From DATBGZ01 sp036557785 (GTDB taxonomy: Bacteria > Actinomycetota > Actinomycetes > Mycobacteriales > Micromonosporaceae), in the NCBI GenBank assembly GCA_036557785.1, contig DATBGZ010000017.1:1-64000 (forward strand): a stretch of 64,000 nucleotides of DNA, given 5' to 3'. Numbering within the stretch: the stretch's first letter is position 1; every line of letters starts with the position of its first letter. The notes below the pieces were generated by a model. It did not search any database, was not told the DNA's origin, and worked only from the letters and a program-made list of their open reading frames with translations. Shown piece by piece: positions 42,001 to 51,234 of the stretch. Position numbers and translations under genes: made by a program.

Positions 42001-42972
42001 GTGCCGACCCAGCCTGACGTCAGCGTGGTCATCCCGACCCGCGGCCGCCCAGAGCTGGTGACGCGTGCCGTCCGCAGCGCGCTGGCACAGACCATCGAGA
42101 ACATCGAAGTGATCGTCGTCATCGACGGCCCGGACGGCGTGAGCGGCGATGCACTGAAACTGATCGATGATAACCGACTGCGGATCATCGAGCTGCCGGA
42201 GAACCACGGCGCCCCCAACGCGCGCAATGTCGGCGCCGGCGAGGCGCGGGCCGCGTGGACCGCGCTGCTCGACGACGACGACGAGTGGCTGCCGACCAAG
42301 CTCGCCACCCAGCTCGACCTCGCCGAGCGCTCGCCCTATGAGCAGCCGATCGTCGTCTCCCGCCTGGTGCACCGCACGCCGCGGGCGCGGTTCGTGGTGC
42401 CCCGCCGGGTGCCCGGGCCGGGCGAACCGATCAGCGAGTACCTGACCGTACGGCGCGGGCTGTTCCACGGGGACGGGTTCATCCAGACCTCGACCATCAT
42501 GGCGCCGACCGGACTGCTGCGCCACGTTCCGTTCAGCGTCGGGCTGCGCCGCCTGCAGGAGCTGGACTGGACCCTGCGGGCGCTGCGGGAACCGGGGACC
42601 GGCGTGGCCATGGCGGGCGAGCCATTGGTCATCTGGTACGCCGACGAGAACCGGCCGCGGGTCAGCTTCGACTCGCCCTGGCCGGAGCAGTTGGCCTGGA
42701 TCCGGGCCAACCGCGACCTGTTCACCCCCCGCGCCTACGCCGCCCTGATCATGAGCGCGATCTCCGCCATGGCGGCGCCCACGCACAGCCCGCGGGCCTT
42801 CGCCACCCTGCTGGGCGAGGCGCACCGCCGCGGTCGTCCGGGCCTGCTCGACTACGTCACGTTCCTTCAGGTCTGGCTGGTACCGCAGGGCCAGCGCCGC
42901 CGCTGGCGAGACCTGGTCCTCGGCAACCGGCATGCACAGTCTGCGGTGACCAAGCGGGCGCCGGAAGCGTGA
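42001..42972 (+). CDS. Glycosyltransferase family 2, 323 residues
   Basis: A short GT-A enzyme: VSVVIPTRGRPELVTRAVRS at the N-terminus, VIVVIDGPDGV and the DxD in ALLDDDDEWLPTKLA. The acceptor part includes FIQTSTIMAPTGLLRHVPF and LDWTLRALREPG. No membrane helix is present. The start is GTG 42001. It is divergent from the 546-residue GT2 and upstream of the three-part glycosyltransferase at 43093. Confidence 0.88.
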   Translation: MPTQPDVSVVIPTRGRPELVTRAVRSALAQTIENIEVIVVIDGPDGVSGDALKLIDDNRLRIIELPENHGAPNARNVGAGEARAAWTALLDDDDEWLPTKLATQLDLAERSPYEQPIVVSRLVHRTPRARFVVPRRVPGPGEPISEYLTVRRGLFHGDGFIQTSTIMAPTGLLRHVPFSVGLRRLQELDWTLRALREPGTGVAMAGEPLVIWYADENRPRVSFDSPWPEQLAWIRANRDLFTPRAYAALIMSAISAMAAPTHSPRAFATLLGEAHRRGRPGLLDYVTFLQVWLVPQGQRRRWRDLVLGNRHAQSAVTKRAPEA

Positions 42973-43092
42973 CGGGCGGGGTTGTCGCCCGCGGCGACCC
43001 ACTGTTAACCTGTCGATCCTGGCAGCCTCTTGGATGAGGTCATCTATTGTCATGGCGGCGACGATCCGGCCGACCACCCCTAGGGAGACTGG

Positions 43093-45669
43093 ATGCCATC
43101 GGGCGCGACTTCTGATCGCAGTGTCGATCTGGTGCGGCCGGAGCCTGAGCCCAGCGGGCACGGCCTGCGCACGCTCGACCTCTCTTCCCTACCATCGCCT
43201 GTGCGGGCGCACTACATCGGCTCTGACCTGGTCGTGCTTCCCTTCGCAGACGGGATCTTCGACCGTGCAGTGATCGGTGATCAACTAGTCGCAGAGTCAG
43301 ACCGGAAGCGGTTGCTTTCGGAGGTGGGACGGGTGGTTAGAAGGGGTGGTGAGATCCACATCCGTCTTGACACGTCGAGTTCAGTCCCCGACGCGGAGCG
43401 GCAACGTATCCTCTCGGATGTCGTCCGAGAGTTCGCCCTCCTTTCATTCATTGATGAGCAACCGGGTCTTACTGTCAGGGCCCGCAATCGCGGAGCCAGC
43501 CTCGACGGCGAGATCATCGACGACCTTATGAATGAGGCCTATCGGCTTGCGATCGACTCGGCCGGTCTGAAGTCGCAACTGCGACTTGCACGAGCGGCGC
43601 ACGAAGACAGCGAAACACTGCTATCGGACGAGCGCAGTGCTCGGGCCGCCGCGGAACGTTGCTTGGAGGAGACGCGAACTGACGCTGTGCGCAAGGAGCA
43701 AGATCTACGGTCGACGCTCGCTCGCCAAGAAATGGAGCTGAAGCGAGCACTGTGGCGGACACGGGTCGCCGAGAGCCGCAGGGCGAACCGGATTGCGGGG
43801 CAGTTGCGTCGGCTACGCCGACCCTGGCTCCTGCCATCGGTCGTTATCAACTCCGCACGGATCGCGTTGAAACCCGCGACGCGTTCATCGGGTCAACGCA
43901 CTAAGGCAAAGGTCCCCCCGCTGATGCCGAAGGCCGACGCCCGTACCGCCTCGGCGCCGCATTTTCCCCCAGCCGTGTTCCCGGCAGTCGAACCGCGACG
44001 GGAAATGCGTGTCGCTACAATTCTCGATGAGTTCTCGGAGCTTGCCTTCCGGTACGAGTTTCGAGTTATGCCTGTGCCACGCCTGCAGTGGCGCGACATG
44101 ATTGACGCTGAGCGCCCAGCTTTTCTCCTTGTCGAGTCGGCCTGGAATGCTAACGGAGGAGAGTGGAAGTACGCCTTCACTGGGGAAGTCGTGCCGAAGC
44201 CGGACGTTCTTGAACTGATCGAGTACTGCAGGTCAAAAAAGATCCCCACTGTCTACTGGAACAAGGAAGATCCGCTTGAGTACGGCCTGTTCATCCGCAC
44301 CGCTAGGCACTTCGACTGGGTTTTCACGGTGGACGAGAACAGCGTCGAACGGTATAGGCGGGACCTTGGCCACGAACGAGTAGGGGTCCTGCCCTTCGGA
44401 GTGCAGCCGCGGATACACAACCCAATCGGCGCGTTTGCGCCGCGGACGGGGGACGTCGCGTTCGCGGGCACGTATTACTCCGGTAAATATCCAGAGCGGC
44501 AAAGGCAGATGGACGACCTGCTCAGGCCGGCTATTGATCTGGGGTTGGACATCTTTTCGCGGTTCGAGGCGGACCCGAAGTACCGGTTCCCGGAAGGCCT
44601 GGCGGAGCGCGTGGTGGGGTCGCTCGACTATGCCCGAATGCTTACCGCGTACCGGCGCTATAAGGTATTCTTGAACGTTAACTCTGTCGTGGACTCGCGC
44701 ACGATGTTCTCGCGACGGGTTCTCGAACTGCTTGCGTGTGGGACACCGGTGGTCAGCGGGCCATCACCCGGGATGGCGGCCATGTTAGGCCCGGGAGTCG
44801 TGGCCGAGTGCTCAGACGCGGAGACGTCTCGACTTCAGGTACGTGCGTTGCTGGCGAGCCAGGAACTCCGTGACCGTCAGGCGGTGCTTGGGCTGCGCGC
44901 CGTCATGGCCGGCAACACCTACTCGGATCGTGTCGATGGGCTAGCAGCTGCACTTGGTCTGCCCGCGGCCATGCGTCGGCGCCGCGTCTCGATTGTCGCT
45001 CCAACCAATCGGAGCGGCTCGTTCCGACGCCTCTTGGCGACCGTGGCTGCGCAGACTTACGACGACGTCGAGTTGGTGATCGGGCTGCATGGCATCGATG
45101 ACGACGACGAGGGTATCCTTTCCGAGGCGCGACTGTCAGGTCTCAGCAACATCAAGACTGTGCGGCAGCCGGCGGACTGGTCCTTGGGGCGTGTTCTCAA
45201 CGAGCTCGTGATCGCAGCGGACGGCGATTTCATCGCCAAGATGGATGACGACGACTTCTACGGTCCGAATTACCTCGCCGATCAGATGAGGGCGTTCGAC
45301 TACTGCGAGGCCGATGTTGTCGGAAAGTGGTCGCGATTCATCCTCATGGAGGACGTCCCATGTCTTGGCGTAATCTTCCCCGGTAAGGAGCACTGCTACA
45401 CCGAGCTAGTCGGCGGCGGCACGCTGCTAGCAAGGCGCGAGGTGTTCAAGACGATCCGGTTTGCCGACCGGGGCGTCGGCGAGGACACCCAGTTCCTTAG
45501 GGACTGCGCTCAGCAGGGCCTTCGCACTTACAGCACAGATAGATTCAACTACGTATACAGGCGAACAGGGTTGGAGACCGCGCATACGTACAGGCCGCAT
45601 CGGCTGCAACACTTGGCCAACACGCGAGTCATCTCCTTTGGTACCTCAGTGAGCCATGCATTCCTGTAG
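43093..45669 (+). CDS. Three-part glycosyltransferase (truncated methyltransferase, CgeB-like, GT2)
   Basis: An 858-residue protein. Residues about 45-125 look like the C-terminal part of a methyltransferase (LVVLPFADGIFDRAVIGD, then VGRVVRRGGEIHIRLD), but the SAM glycine loop is missing. A charged, probably coiled-coil segment follows (about 160-245). Residues about 330-610 form a CgeB-type GT-B module with YWNKEDPLEYGLF, VLPFGVQPRIHNP and RRVLELLACGTPVVSGPS. Residues 629-858 are a GT-A module with KMDDDDFYGPNYLADQM (DDDD at 718-721). GGGAGA stands upstream of the ATG. Codon use is less GC-rich than its neighbours, suggesting transfer. Confidence 0.82.
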   Translation: MPSGATSDRSVDLVRPEPEPSGHGLRTLDLSSLPSPVRAHYIGSDLVVLPFADGIFDRAVIGDQLVAESDRKRLLSEVGRVVRRGGEIHIRLDTSSSVPDAERQRILSDVVREFALLSFIDEQPGLTVRARNRGASLDGEIIDDLMNEAYRLAIDSAGLKSQLRLARAAHEDSETLLSDERSARAAAERCLEETRTDAVRKEQDLRSTLARQEMELKRALWRTRVAESRRANRIAGQLRRLRRPWLLPSVVINSARIALKPATRSSGQRTKAKVPPLMPKADARTASAPHFPPAVFPAVEPRREMRVATILDEFSELAFRYEFRVMPVPRLQWRDMIDAERPAFLLVESAWNANGGEWKYAFTGEVVPKPDVLELIEYCRSKKIPTVYWNKEDPLEYGLFIRTARHFDWVFTVDENSVERYRRDLGHERVGVLPFGVQPRIHNPIGAFAPRTGDVAFAGTYYSGKYPERQRQMDDLLRPAIDLGLDIFSRFEADPKYRFPEGLAERVVGSLDYARMLTAYRRYKVFLNVNSVVDSRTMFSRRVLELLACGTPVVSGPSPGMAAMLGPGVVAECSDAETSRLQVRALLASQELRDRQAVLGLRAVMAGNTYSDRVDGLAAALGLPAAMRRRRVSIVAPTNRSGSFRRLLATVAAQTYDDVELVIGLHGIDDDDEGILSEARLSGLSNIKTVRQPADWSLGRVLNELVIAADGDFIAKMDDDDFYGPNYLADQMRAFDYCEADVVGKWSRFILMEDVPCLGVIFPGKEHCYTELVGGGTLLARREVFKTIRFADRGVGEDTQFLRDCAQQGLRTYSTDRFNYVYRRTGLETAHTYRPHRLQHLANTRVISFGTSVSHAFL

Positions 45670-45710
45670 GGAACGCAGATGCTCTACTCTCGCCGCACAG
45701 AGCGCGTTCC
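45670..45710. terminator. Bidirectional hairpin at a convergent gene junction
   Basis: GGAACGC (45670-45676) pairs with GCGTTCC (45704-45710), and the inner GCTCT pairs with AGAGC, around a small loop. The hairpin spans the gap after the stop at 45669 and the last codons and stop of the minus-strand gene ending at 45684, so it can serve both genes. Confidence 0.5.
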
Positions 45711-48320
45711 TTCGATAAGCCAGTAGTTGGGGCCCAGGTTCTCGCCCGAGAGCGGGTAGGGTGTCCAGGTCCAGTGCCAGTCCGGTGCAACGCGGTTGCA
45801 CATCTCCGGGTAGTCCCACGCGTAGGTGTAGAGCACGGTGGTCAGAGCCGGCGCGTCCGTGGCGACATCGACGCGGCGCGACTGCCCCGTGAAGGGCTCG
45901 AGCAGAATGACGGCTGTGCCCGCGATCCTCGTGATCTCGCGCAGGACCTCCTCAGCGTGGGGCAGGTGGTCCAGAACGGAGACCGTAAAGAGAACGTCGA
46001 TGGCGCGCTCGTCGTGCTTTGTTAGCAGCTCCTCGCCCCCGACTCGGAGGTCAAGGCCATACTTCTCGTGCCCGTGAGCTACGGCCTCCGCGTTGATGTC
46101 GATGCCAATAACCTTCGCCGCAGGCAGGAGCCGCCGGACCTCGACGAGGTTTCGTCCCGCGTTGCAGCCAAATTCGAGCACCGACCTTGGCCGATATGCT
46201 CGCACACGTTCGGCCATGTATGTGCGCCAATGCTGTCCCGTGTCATAAAAGTCCTCGCGACCCTGAGATGCCCAGTGCACGCGTGCTGCTAGCGTTTCTT
46301 CCAAGTGAGGGGGCTGAGGCTCCGGATCGGCGTCAACCGTGTTCCCGGGATAGGTCAACCGCGGCCCAGGCAAGTTCGTTGCCTTGACAGACTGCCACCC
46401 GAGTACCTCGACGCAGGTTCGCATCGCGCCGCCCCACCCCCAGTCATTGCAATCCTTTAGCGCGACCACGTCGACCCGCACGTCGACTGAGTCGTCGGTA
46501 GTCGGGGCGGTGAGGATGAATGAGCCGCCGAACTCTACAAGATCGACATCGAGTACGGTGCGTCCAGCAACCGCGACTCGAAGCGCCAGCCAACCGGTTG
46601 CGGAGCCGGAGTACGGACTGGCAACCCGCACGCAGCACTCCGCTGCCGTCATCCCGTCTGGCTTACTGAATCGGCCGACGATAGCGAAGCCGTCTCCTCT
46701 TCGCGGGGCGCCGACAGCGCTGTGGACGTCGACCCACCGCGAGCTGCGCGCAACCCGCAAGGCGTCGCGGTCCATCGCACCCAGCGGGGCTACCTTAAGT
46801 TCATGGCTCGAATGGCTGCGCACAACGCGCGGGTCCTCGAATCGGCCGCCCAGTGCGACCAGATCCCCCGCGAACGAGCCCACTTCAACTGGGGGGCTAT
46901 ATGTCGTGGGAATCTCGTCATGGCCGTCGTCAAAGCCGACCGAAGAGTTTCCCCACATCTTTTCGAGCGGGGCAGTTGGAATCACCTCGATGCGCGACCG
47001 GACGACCGCCAGCACTGCCTCTTGGAGTTCGGCCGGCCAGGTTCGGCGCAGCACGTTCTCGTACGCGGCCTTTTCGGCATCGAGTCCGGGGCGAGCATAT
47101 GCGTCAGCGAGGAGCCGCAGGTTGTCCAGCGCGGCGCCCCGGATCCCTGCCCCATCGGTTGACGCGAGTTCATCGATAACGTGGGCAAAGCTATCGATGT
47201 GTCCAGCGAACGTAAGCGCGGGAAACCAGTGTCGGGACGGGTCCCCCGGCGATTCGGAGAGACGCTCCTGCACCTTTGGCAGGACCTTGCGCGCCCAAGG
47301 GCTGTCGGCGAGAAACTCAGAGGCAGGTAGCTCGGTGTTGCTGGGATCCGCCAACGTGCTGAAAAGGGAGTACTCCATACACTTGGTGCAGTTTCTGCAC
47401 CACTTGACGTTCGGATCGGCGACGGCCTCGCACATCATGACTTCGCTGGCGAACGTTGGCCGTTTCCGAGCCAGGTAAAGGAAGCTAGACAACTCGCTCA
47501 TGAACGCGTTCGCGTTGAACAAGTCGAGTCTACGTCCAAGAGCCCTCGAGTATGCGGTCGAGATGGCAGCGCAGTGCTCTGGGCGGGACTTGCGAAAGTT
47601 TAGTGACGGGGTGCCGTCCGCGTAACGGGTCCAGTAGTGGCAGTACTCGTAGCTGAAAGTGAGCGCAGATAGGTCGGTGAGGTAGAGCAGCGGCAACATA
47701 GTTGCGGTGTAGAGCTCGGTGTGGAAGAAGAACTGATCGAACACAGAGCGTGCGTCAGTGCGGACTCTGATGATACCGGCTCCATACCGCTCGGCGGCGC
47801 CGCTCACCGCGAGTCCCTCGCGCCGTCGTTCCAGGTCCGTCATCTTTACGTGGGCTGCTGGGATCGTGTATGAAATGAGGCTGACCCTGGCACGTGGGAA
47901 AGCCTCTCGGATGAGGTCGAGGGCAAAAAGCGAATCCTTACCGCCGCCAAAAAGGAGCCCGAAGTGCGGGTTGGCCGCGGGCTGCATCGAGGGCTCGGCC
48001 ACGTCATCATCGTCGAACTGCTCCGCGACGATACTGACGTTCTTGGCGCCGTGGTAGCCGCCCCACAGAGTGACCACCCACCGCGGCACGGGCCCATCTA
48101 CGACAAGTAGGTGTTGTCCCGGCATCTCCTCTAGGCGAGCGACAAGGAGCGCGATCGCGCTGCTCTGGTGCACCCAGCTGGGCAAGCCATCGACTGGAAC
48201 GCCAACGTACTCCAGGTAGAACTTCGAACCCCGTACCTTTTCCAGGGGCTGCGACGACGTCCAGGTTAGGTAGACGAGGCTGCCCTCGACGGTTGGGCGG
48301 TCAACAAAGACGACTGACAT
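45684..48320 (-). CDS. PP-loop ATPase fused to a SAM methyltransferase
   Basis: An 878-residue fusion. A PP-loop-like GGGKDS at residues 125-130 (FGLLFGGGKDSLFALD) is followed by a domain with YEYCHYWTRYADG and a likely metal site with three cysteines (WCRNCTKC, residues 308-314). Residues about 480-660 are unassigned and beta-rich. The C-terminal 170 residues are a class I methyltransferase with VLEFGCNAGRNLVEV at 714, VIGIDINAEAV and VSVLDHLPHAEEVL. The front half may belong with PP-loop enzymes such as MurL, QueC or WbpG. It sits in a surface-polymer locus and has lower GC. The substrate is unknown. Confidence 0.8.
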   Translation of the reverse strand: MSVVFVDRPTVEGSLVYLTWTSSQPLEKVRGSKFYLEYVGVPVDGLPSWVHQSSAIALLVARLEEMPGQHLLVVDGPVPRWVVTLWGGYHGAKNVSIVAEQFDDDDVAEPSMQPAANPHFGLLFGGGKDSLFALDLIREAFPRARVSLISYTIPAAHVKMTDLERRREGLAVSGAAERYGAGIIRVRTDARSVFDQFFFHTELYTATMLPLLYLTDLSALTFSYEYCHYWTRYADGTPSLNFRKSRPEHCAAISTAYSRALGRRLDLFNANAFMSELSSFLYLARKRPTFASEVMMCEAVADPNVKWCRNCTKCMEYSLFSTLADPSNTELPASEFLADSPWARKVLPKVQERLSESPGDPSRHWFPALTFAGHIDSFAHVIDELASTDGAGIRGAALDNLRLLADAYARPGLDAEKAAYENVLRRTWPAELQEAVLAVVRSRIEVIPTAPLEKMWGNSSVGFDDGHDEIPTTYSPPVEVGSFAGDLVALGGRFEDPRVVRSHSSHELKVAPLGAMDRDALRVARSSRWVDVHSAVGAPRRGDGFAIVGRFSKPDGMTAAECCVRVASPYSGSATGWLALRVAVAGRTVLDVDLVEFGGSFILTAPTTDDSVDVRVDVVALKDCNDWGWGGAMRTCVEVLGWQSVKATNLPGPRLTYPGNTVDADPEPQPPHLEETLAARVHWASQGREDFYDTGQHWRTYMAERVRAYRPRSVLEFGCNAGRNLVEVRRLLPAAKVIGIDINAEAVAHGHEKYGLDLRVGGEELLTKHDERAIDVLFTVSVLDHLPHAEEVLREITRIAGTAVILLEPFTGQSRRVDVATDAPALTTVLYTYAWDYPEMCNRVAPDWHWTWTPYPLSGENLGPNYWLIEGTRSVRRE

Positions 48321-48335
48321 GGACCTGAGTCTGCC

Positions 48336-50219
48336 CTATTCCGATCGGGGCCGCTGGGTCGGCACGCGACCCAGCACCCCGAGCTCGCCGTATAGGCTCA
48401 TGTACGCCTTGGCGTTCGCCGACCACGTCCGGTTGCTCCGCACCCAGGCCGCGCCGGCAGCCGCAAGACCCATTCTCCGTGCATCGTCTCCGATCAGTGA
48501 AACGAGGGTAGTCGCGAGCGAGTCCACACTTCCGGCCGTGAACAGTTCTGCCGCTTGGCTCTCCACCGCGATCTCGGCCAGCGCACGCACGTCTGACATT
48601 ACCACGGTTCTGCCTGTGGCGAATGCCTCGAAAGGCTTGAGTGGGGTGACCAGGTGGCAGACCTCGACGGGCTTTCGTGGGACGACGAAGATGTCGATGA
48701 CACTGTAGTAGTCGAGGATCTCCTCGTGCGCGACCCGGCCGGTAAAGACGACGTCCGGTAGTCGCAGCTCGCCTGCCCGCCGAGTGAGCCGCTCGAGCTC
48801 CATGCCGTCGCCGACGATGAGCAGTGCCAATTGGTCGTGCCCCGTGGCGCGGACTTTGGAATAGGCGTCGATCAGTGTATCAACGCCCTCGTATTCCGTG
48901 AGTGAGGATATGTAACCGATGACGGTCTTGCCCGCGCCAATCCCGAGTCGGACTGCGACTTGGTCATTGCGTTGCTGGACGGGAAACGCGTCAACGTCGA
49001 CCGCGTTCGGTATTACCCAGATCTTGTCGCGATCAACCCCACCCGCCTCGATGCGGTCGGCCATGACGTCGGCGAGGGTGACAACACGCTCAGCCTCCCG
49101 CCGGCACCGGTCCTCGATCTCGCGGCGAAGGAGATAGACGTCGGGCAGGCCATGGGTGACCGCTAGGCGGTCGAGGTCCCAGCCATACACCTCTGCCTGC
49201 CGTGACAGCCAGGTCTCTTCCCAGAAGCCACGCGTCTCGTAGACAACAGGCAGGCCGAAGGTGTGGCCCACCGTTCGTGCCGTGAGGGCATTAACGTAGT
49301 CAGAGGCGGCGTGCAACACTGCTGGCCGAACCTCGGAAACGACGTCGGCCACGGCTGCAATGTTGTGCGCTAGCCAGCGATCAAGGGGCAACACATGGCG
49401 TTTCGGCCCCGGCGGGTGATGGTAAGTAACTCCCTCGATTGTTGTCGCAATGGCCCGGCGTCGGGCGTCGTAGCCGGCGTGAGTGACAACGTGGACGTCT
49501 AGGCCGGCGGCCACTTGTGCGGAGGTGATGTAGTGGCTGCGGATTGTGTAGCCGGACTGAGTCTGCGGCAGACTTGTCGCCACGATGTGCAGCACGCGGC
49601 CGGCGATGGGGGAAAAGCCTGTTGGCCGAACAACCGGGATCGTTTGATCGGCCTCGCCTGAGAGAACTCTCCACTGGCCCTCAAGCTCGCGCAGGCGTGC
49701 GCGGTATAACCAACCTGTATAGCCAGCGACGCAGGCCCGAGCGATGCCGAGCGCGGCGCGCAGGTAGCCGCGAGCGTGCAGGCCATCCCGCAGCCGCAGC
49801 CGCGTCGGCAGGTCGGTGATGGACAGGGCGTCATGTCGGGCGAGCAGTGCATATGCGTCCAGAACGTTGCCCCGGTCGAGCAGCGCTCGGGCGGCGTATG
49901 GAACCAACTCCGGCTCCAGACCGCCGGCTTCGCTTCGACCGGCTTCTGCGAGCGCGCCGATGGCACGGCGTCGCAATCGCCGAGCGCGGACCAGCCGACG
50001 GATCTCGATCGCGGCGGCGACAAGCGTGGCGGCGACAACGATCGCCACGGCGACCCAGAGCTGGAATACGGCCCCGACGACGGCGGCGGCCAACGGCACG
50101 AGTACCGCGCCGGCATGCAGCGCGGCCTGGCCGGCGTCATGCCGCCTGTCGAATGCCCGCCGTGCCAACTGGCGTGCGCGCCGCGGGGCAATGCTGCCGA
50201 GGATCTTTCGCATCGACAT
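48336..50219 (-). CDS. Glycosyltransferase family 4, membrane-anchored
   Basis: A 627-residue protein. The first 90 residues include two hydrophobic segments (AALHAGAVLVPLAAAVVGAV, then LWVAVAIVVAATLVAAAIE), so it is probably anchored in the membrane. A helical spacer follows, and then a GT-B catalytic part with HIVATSLPQTQSGYTIRSHY, VLHAASDYVNALTA, VIGYISSLTEYEGVDTLIDA and the nucleotide-sugar end region PLKPFEAFATGRTVVMSDV. It starts at ATG 50219 (MSMRKIL) or 50213. It lies upstream of the PP-loop/methyltransferase gene by 15 bp in the same direction. The sugar is unknown. Confidence 0.88.
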   Translation of the reverse strand: MSMRKILGSIAPRRARQLARRAFDRRHDAGQAALHAGAVLVPLAAAVVGAVFQLWVAVAIVVAATLVAAAIEIRRLVRARRLRRRAIGALAEAGRSEAGGLEPELVPYAARALLDRGNVLDAYALLARHDALSITDLPTRLRLRDGLHARGYLRAALGIARACVAGYTGWLYRARLRELEGQWRVLSGEADQTIPVVRPTGFSPIAGRVLHIVATSLPQTQSGYTIRSHYITSAQVAAGLDVHVVTHAGYDARRRAIATTIEGVTYHHPPGPKRHVLPLDRWLAHNIAAVADVVSEVRPAVLHAASDYVNALTARTVGHTFGLPVVYETRGFWEETWLSRQAEVYGWDLDRLAVTHGLPDVYLLRREIEDRCRREAERVVTLADVMADRIEAGGVDRDKIWVIPNAVDVDAFPVQQRNDQVAVRLGIGAGKTVIGYISSLTEYEGVDTLIDAYSKVRATGHDQLALLIVGDGMELERLTRRAGELRLPDVVFTGRVAHEEILDYYSVIDIFVVPRKPVEVCHLVTPLKPFEAFATGRTVVMSDVRALAEIAVESQAAELFTAGSVDSLATTLVSLIGDDARRMGLAAAGAAWVRSNRTWSANAKAYMSLYGELGVLGRVPTQRPRSE

Positions 50220-50432
50220 CTATCGCAGCACGACACCGCCGAGGACCCTGGCGGGGCGCCGGCATCGGATGGGCCACACAGGGGCGACGTCGGTCGTCAT
50301 CAGAGTTAGCTCCGTCGGGCACGTCGTCGTCCCAACCATCGGCGGGCAGACGTCAACCATTAGGGCGTGCGGCCGGGCAGATGTTACCAGCTTGGAGGTG
50401 TATGTGAAGAGGCGGCCATCACCCCAGGCCGG

Positions 50433-51161
50433 TCACCGGGGACCGATGAGTGACCGGCGGGTGGCCTGAGCGATGCTCGCGAGCAGGAAGAGGCCATTGA
50501 GCACCGTGAGCGCCACGAGGAGGAATACCGCCCAGTTCGGCAGGAACGCCACGACCAGGGCACAGAGACCGATCACGGCCCCGTAGTCGCGGCTGAGCTT
50601 GACCAGCCGTACGGCGGTCGACGTCCGCGAGATCAGGCTCGCCTGCGCCGCGCCCTGGCTCGCCAGGACGGAGGTCACCAGGTTCACCATCCACGTGCCG
50701 GCGAACATCGCGTAGAGCCAGGCCGGGGCACCGGGCGTGTGCGCGGCGACGACCGCCGTCAGGGCCGCCACGACCGAGACCTGGGTCGCCACGTCGCAGA
50801 GGATGTCCAGCCGGGCGCCGGTGGCGCTGGTACGCCCGGTCACCCGGGCCAGTTGCCCGTCGGCGCAGTCGAAGGCGTACGCGATCTGCCAGCCCAGGCC
50901 GGCCGCGAGGCCCACCCCAACGGCCGCCGCGGCGCCGGTCGTGGTCTGCGAGGCGAGCGCGGCGAGCCCCGCCGAGGTGCCGACCCCGAACACCACGCCG
51001 ATGATCGTCAGCACCGCTGGCGCGAGGCCCAGTCGATGGCTCACCAGGGCGAGCACCGCTCCGGCGCGCTGGCTGATCGTTTCGCTGTACCAACCGCCGC
51101 CGCGGTTCTGGGCCAGGAACGACGCTGCCGTGGGCCGGGCTGGCGTGGCCGTGCTCTGCAT
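50433..51161 (-). CDS. CDP-alcohol phosphotransferase family protein
   Basis: A 242-residue membrane enzyme with the full CDP-AP motif: Asp98, Asp101-Gly102, Ala105-Arg106, Gly115, Asp119, Asp123 (DCADGQLARVTGR). Six helices can be placed. This family moves an alcohol phosphate from a CDP-alcohol to an acceptor alcohol, as in phospholipid and inositol-phosphate synthesis. It is one of two such genes here (the other at 56331). Its neighbours make or transfer surface glycans, so it may attach a polyol phosphate to a glycan or lipid. The acceptor is unknown. Confidence 0.9.
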   Translation of the reverse strand: MQSTATPARPTAASFLAQNRGGGWYSETISQRAGAVLALVSHRLGLAPAVLTIIGVVFGVGTSAGLAALASQTTTGAAAAVGVGLAAGLGWQIAYAFDCADGQLARVTGRTSATGARLDILCDVATQVSVVAALTAVVAAHTPGAPAWLYAMFAGTWMVNLVTSVLASQGAAQASLISRTSTAVRLVKLSRDYGAVIGLCALVVAFLPNWAVFLLVALTVLNGLFLLASIAQATRRSLIGPR

Positions 51162-51234
51162 GCGCAGAGGGTACGTCCAACCTGTCCGCTGGCTGAACGT
51201 GCAGTGAACTACTGGGAAACGAAACGTTATCTGC

